A DNA stretch of 64,000 nucleotides, taken from assembly GCA_963693285.1 (NCBI GenBank), contig OY848917.1, forward strand, positions 25,106,745 to 25,170,744, given 5' to 3'. This DNA is from Xestospongia muta. Lineage: Eukaryota; Porifera; Demospongiae; Haplosclerida; Petrosiidae. Shown piece after piece: positions 61,190 to 64,000 of this stretch (its first letter is position 1; every line of letters starts with the position of its first letter). The position numbers and the translations under genes are program-made. Under the pieces are notes generated by a model. It saw nothing but the letters and a program-made list of their open reading frames with translations. It made no database searches and was not told the origin of the DNA.

Positions 61190-62270
61190 GTTATTATTAT
61201 ATATAATATATATATGTATATAGTAATAGTTGTATAGTTATATATAACTATTCAGAAAAAGTGCTAATCTAAATTTTTTTTAAAAATGCCTAGGAGGTTT
61301 TACCAAAATTATGATAATACTAAATTCCTGGGCACCTTTTTGTACTGACTAATGAACAATTTTTCATATACCATTTATTTAAAATTCCTTTACTTTCAAT
61401 AACAGACAATGGATTTGTATGTCTAATGTATTCTACATGGTTATCACAAGGGTTTCTTGACAATTGTTTTTACTAAAAGTACTTTGTTAAATCTTTTGTA
61501 CTTATATATATTTATACATGGTAGTGCCTACTTGTTTGGCAGGAAGTACATACTTTGTTGTGTATTAAACTGATCCCCACCCCCTATCCTTAAACGTTAT
61601 AACTATACACATTCATAGATCCATTGCTTCATTTAAAATAATAGGTATCATTAAGATACGTTACTAACACAAACATACTTGTGTATTTTTTATTCCGATC
61701 TCATAATATTTATTTTCAATGGTGAGTTGCTTTGACATGAATATGTAACAAGTTGAATAGCAATACATGATATGCAGCTAGAATTTTTAGAAAGCAATTT
61801 ACTATAATTAGGTTTGTAGTCTATGGAATAGACACTTGTTGATGATGATGTAATCCAATATACATAAATAGCCTGCCTGTATTTGGAGGTTCCACTGTGT
61901 ACATTTATAATTGGGTCAGATAGACAAATCACGTCCAGACTCCACACTCACTCACATTTATACACACCAACCCACTCACACACTCTCGCCCACTCTGGCA
62001 CCCACCCACATATACAAGTAGCTGAAGACAATGCCTATAGGTCCAGCAAGAAGTCATAATTTGGTATGCATAGTTAATATTTAAGGTCAAAGTGTGAGGA
62101 TGAGTTTAATATTTGGCAAAGTATGCATTCCTGCCAAACAAATAGGTCGGCACTGCCATGTATGTATAAATTATAAAAAGGTAACAAATAACAAATAATC
62201 TAAACTATATATAGCGCAATTATGACATTTCAAGTAGTAAAAACATCATACCTTGTCTAGACATTGTCAT
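56769..62270 (-). CDS. NLR: Death-NACHT-LRR protein with C-terminal PHD finger
   Basis: Three exons: 62252-62270, 60695-60991, 56769-60346; 1,297 aa. Order: Death domain (about residues 20-95), NACHT (about 195-500) with Walker A GDAGTGKT (206-213), Walker B LILDGYDEL (284-292) and sensor TCRPA (320-324), a winged-helix FRFHHLIFQEYLAALH block, leucine-rich repeats, a Ser/Asp/Glu-rich acidic stretch (about 911-963), more leucine-rich repeats, and a complete C4HC3 PHD finger (C1253, C1256, C1271, C1274, H1279, C1282, C1294, C1297) that ends the protein. NACHT through PHD is one uninterrupted exon, so the fusion is not a model artefact. NLRs sense microbial or stress signals and oligomerise through NACHT; a PHD finger normally reads histone tails. 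Exon 1 encodes only MTMSRQ and is the least certain part. Confidence 0.87.
60695..60991 (-). other. Death-domain exon of the NLR
   Basis: It encodes LLAPIKHKYGEIALALDM, LKLSDVLKNWIERKGTDA and VAIEGPLVENKIIGEKIRSF, a full Death-type fold. It is phase 1 at both ends, so it can be added or skipped as a unit, and it resembles the exon at 12869-13189. Confidence 0.85.
61137..61200. repeat. (ATT)n microsatellite
   Basis: About 20 ATT units lie in NLR intron 1, between two AT-rich arms that could pair (AATAGTTGTATA-type sequence on each side). Confidence 0.85.
61511..62170. mobile_element. MITE in NLR intron 1
   Basis: Terminal repeats of about 45 bases: left TTTATACATGGTAGTGCC followed by TTGTTTGGCAGGAAG; right, in reverse, TTTATACATACATGGCAGTGCC and TTGTTTGGCAGGAAT. 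The inside has no transposase. Confidence 0.7.
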
Positions 62271-63827
62271 GTGTACCTTTTCTCGTTTCCTGATTTTTAC
62301 GCCCCTTAAAATAAAACATAATAACTATTAATAACCAGCCCTTAATCCACCTATTGTATATTTCATAAGTCAATAATGAGGATAGTGTGTAATCAGAAAA
62401 AACAGATTGAAGCCGATAAAACCTAAGAGTGAATGAAGTTCTGGTAAGCCTCTACAATAAATATAATATGGCGTCAGTAGTAGTAAACAATTCGTTTATA
62501 GCTTTCAGACTTATGTAAAATTATATGTATAGCTCTCAAATAAAAAGATACTTATGATGTAATTGTAGACTCAGTAAAGATGTTTGACTAGACAATGATC
62601 TACATTGTAAGTTAATTTTGGTGACTTTTGTCAGGCAGGAAGTACCTATACTTTGTTGCAGATAGTTTAGATTTAAGGGGTGGGGACCAGCATATATCAT
62701 ATAACACAAGAAAGTATAAACTTCCTGCTAAACAAATAATCACTGTGTAATTTAGTTGTGATGCAATGATATGCTAGTAATCCAATTTGCATGAAGGATA
62801 TTGCCTTTATGCAACACAAGAAAACATCTCTATAATTGTGTGCTTTGAAATTGGTTACAAAATCAAAGTAATGTTCATGCTTACTTGTTTAAATCTTATA
62901 TACTTGTAGGTGATAAAAAACAAAGTGGTTAGTTGGCATTATTTGTGAACAAGCAGTAGATCAGTTACACCCACTTTCTAACAAGCTCAATTAACAATCT
63001 GTTATTTTAAAAGTTTTATTATCAAGTATATTTGAATAAAGAATTTTATCATAACATCTTAAAAAGGATTTTGAGACAGAAATAGCATTGTAGTTAGAAT
63101 GTGAACATGAAGTTACATTGTAAGTATACAAAAGAAAAAGTTTTAGAGATAATTTTTTTCAACTGTACCTAGATGAAATGTGACTGACATGTCAATAAGG
63201 AGTGAGTTTTATGCTATTTATTCCTCACATTTACACAGTGATGTTATGTCAATTTAGTTGATATTGTGTAATGTGTAAATTTTGTTAATGTTTGGGGAAC
63301 AAGTGAGGAATACAATAGTAACATTTCTTGGAAAAAAGAAATATGTTTTTTATACGATATATATTTTTCAAGTAACAAACCAATCATAATCTGATAAAAG
63401 AAAATGAAATCATTCATGTAGAAATAAAAAACAAGTATATACTCTAGCTTATAGTTTTATCATGAGTCATTTGTTCATCAATAGAACAATGTCAAAATGT
63501 TGAAAAAGGCCGGCCTATGCTGTTGACACAACAGAACAGTGACAGTCACATAGCAACTATTAATACTAATCAGTGACAAAAGCATTGATACTGATAAGAC
63601 ATGACAACTAAAGCTAATCATCATTCCTATAATAACATTCGAAAAGGTAAAAATGATTTAGCTTTTTGCATGTTGCACATTGATTAAAACATGTTACAAT
63701 GTAACTGGACAACCCACAATTCAATAAGTTACTTAACTGACCAATGTCCAAAAATTTAGCCAAGTCATATAGCCTTTGATGTGTGTACATACAAGGTCAA
63801 AGTTCAAAATAGGTTTACAAAGTTAAG
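62271..63827. other. Spacer upstream of the NLR and the right-edge gene
   Basis: Divergent spacer: the NLR starts leftward and the partial gene rightward. Apart from the foldback at 62625-62745 I see only AT-rich sequence and no clear core promoter motif. Confidence 0.45.
62625..62745. mobile_element. Short foldback relative of the 61.5-kb MITE
   Basis: GGCAGGAAGTACCTATACTTT at the left and its near reverse complement AAAGTATAAACTTCCTGC at the right form a hairpin of about 110 bases. The arms match the ends of the element at 61511-62170, so this is an internally deleted copy. Confidence 0.6.
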
Positions 63828-64000
63828 ATGGAGTTGCCTGATGACCTAACGAATATCTCTGTAAATAATTGTAGCAAATCTTTTACTAATGAACAGAAGA
63901 CTCACTTATTGGTGGCAATTGTATCTTCTGGTATTGTGTCCTCTGTCATGTGTTTCATAGCAATATCAATGGTTCTTTATTGGAAGTTGTACAAGTATTT
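63828..64000 (+). CDS. Partial membrane protein, possible GPCR-like N-terminus
   Basis: From the ATG at 63828 the frame stays open to the window end (57 full codons). It encodes a short N-terminus with two N-glycosylation sites (NIS, NCS) and a hydrophobic segment, LLVAIVSSGIVSSVMCFIAI, followed by SMVLYWKLYKYF. This looks like an extracellular tip plus first membrane helix of a seven-helix receptor or another membrane protein. The family cannot be told from one helix. Confidence 0.5.
   Translation, partial: MELPDDLTNISVNNCSKSFTNEQKTHLLVAIVSSGIVSSVMCFIAISMVLYWKLYKY

Noticed and set aside
1..64000. tRNA or rRNA genes
   Set aside because: No cloverleaf with consensus boxes or rRNA-like stretch was recognised by eye; a tRNAscan-SE run would settle it.

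Overview
This looks like a gene-bearing stretch of an animal nuclear genome: AT-rich, many short introns with GT..AG borders, simple repeats and transposon relics. The gene set (delta-catenin, a Death-NACHT-LRR protein, an ankyrin-ZU5-Death protein, NOL7, MOZART2) and the gene style best fit a demosponge such as Amphimedon. That placement is an inference; no species marker was searched. All gene models were built by hand from splice sites, reading phase and family knowledge. In each of the five complete models every exon phase matches the next and the summed coding length is a multiple of three.

Layout, left to right. 1-521: broken 3' end of a pogo/jerky-type transposase ending in a PHD-like finger. 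762-1420: an inverted-repeat element. 1857-3931 (+): MOZART2, 4 exons, 139 aa. 4982-15208 (+): a 36-exon, 1,622-aa protein with 17 ankyrin repeats, ZU5, UPA-like region, Death domain, coiled coil and a C-terminal MATH/TRAF domain. 15874-26908 (-): delta-catenin/p120 family, 21 coding exons, 1,305 aa, ending in the PDZ ligand DSWV, with a likely 5' UTR exon near 33.1 kb behind a 6 kb intron. 33385-55808 (+): NOL7-like nucleolar protein, 6 exons, 392 aa, whose last intron is about 17.9 kb and packed with Tc1, hAT, pogo, Harbinger-like, Penelope-like and LINE relics. 56769-62270 (-): an NLR of 1,297 aa (Death-NACHT-LRR) with a complete PHD finger at its C-terminus. 63828-64000 (+): start of a probable membrane protein cut by the window edge.

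The two most unusual proteins carry similar Death domains. The NLR has a sensor-like NACHT-LRR body and a nuclear-type PHD end. The ankyrin protein has an adaptor-like build ending in a TRAF-type MATH domain. A homotypic Death-Death link between them is a testable inference, not shown here. The remaining genes (MOZART2, NOL7, delta-catenin) are conserved housekeeping or adhesion genes. NOL7 and delta-catenin seem to share a divergent promoter of about 300 bp with two CACGTG boxes.
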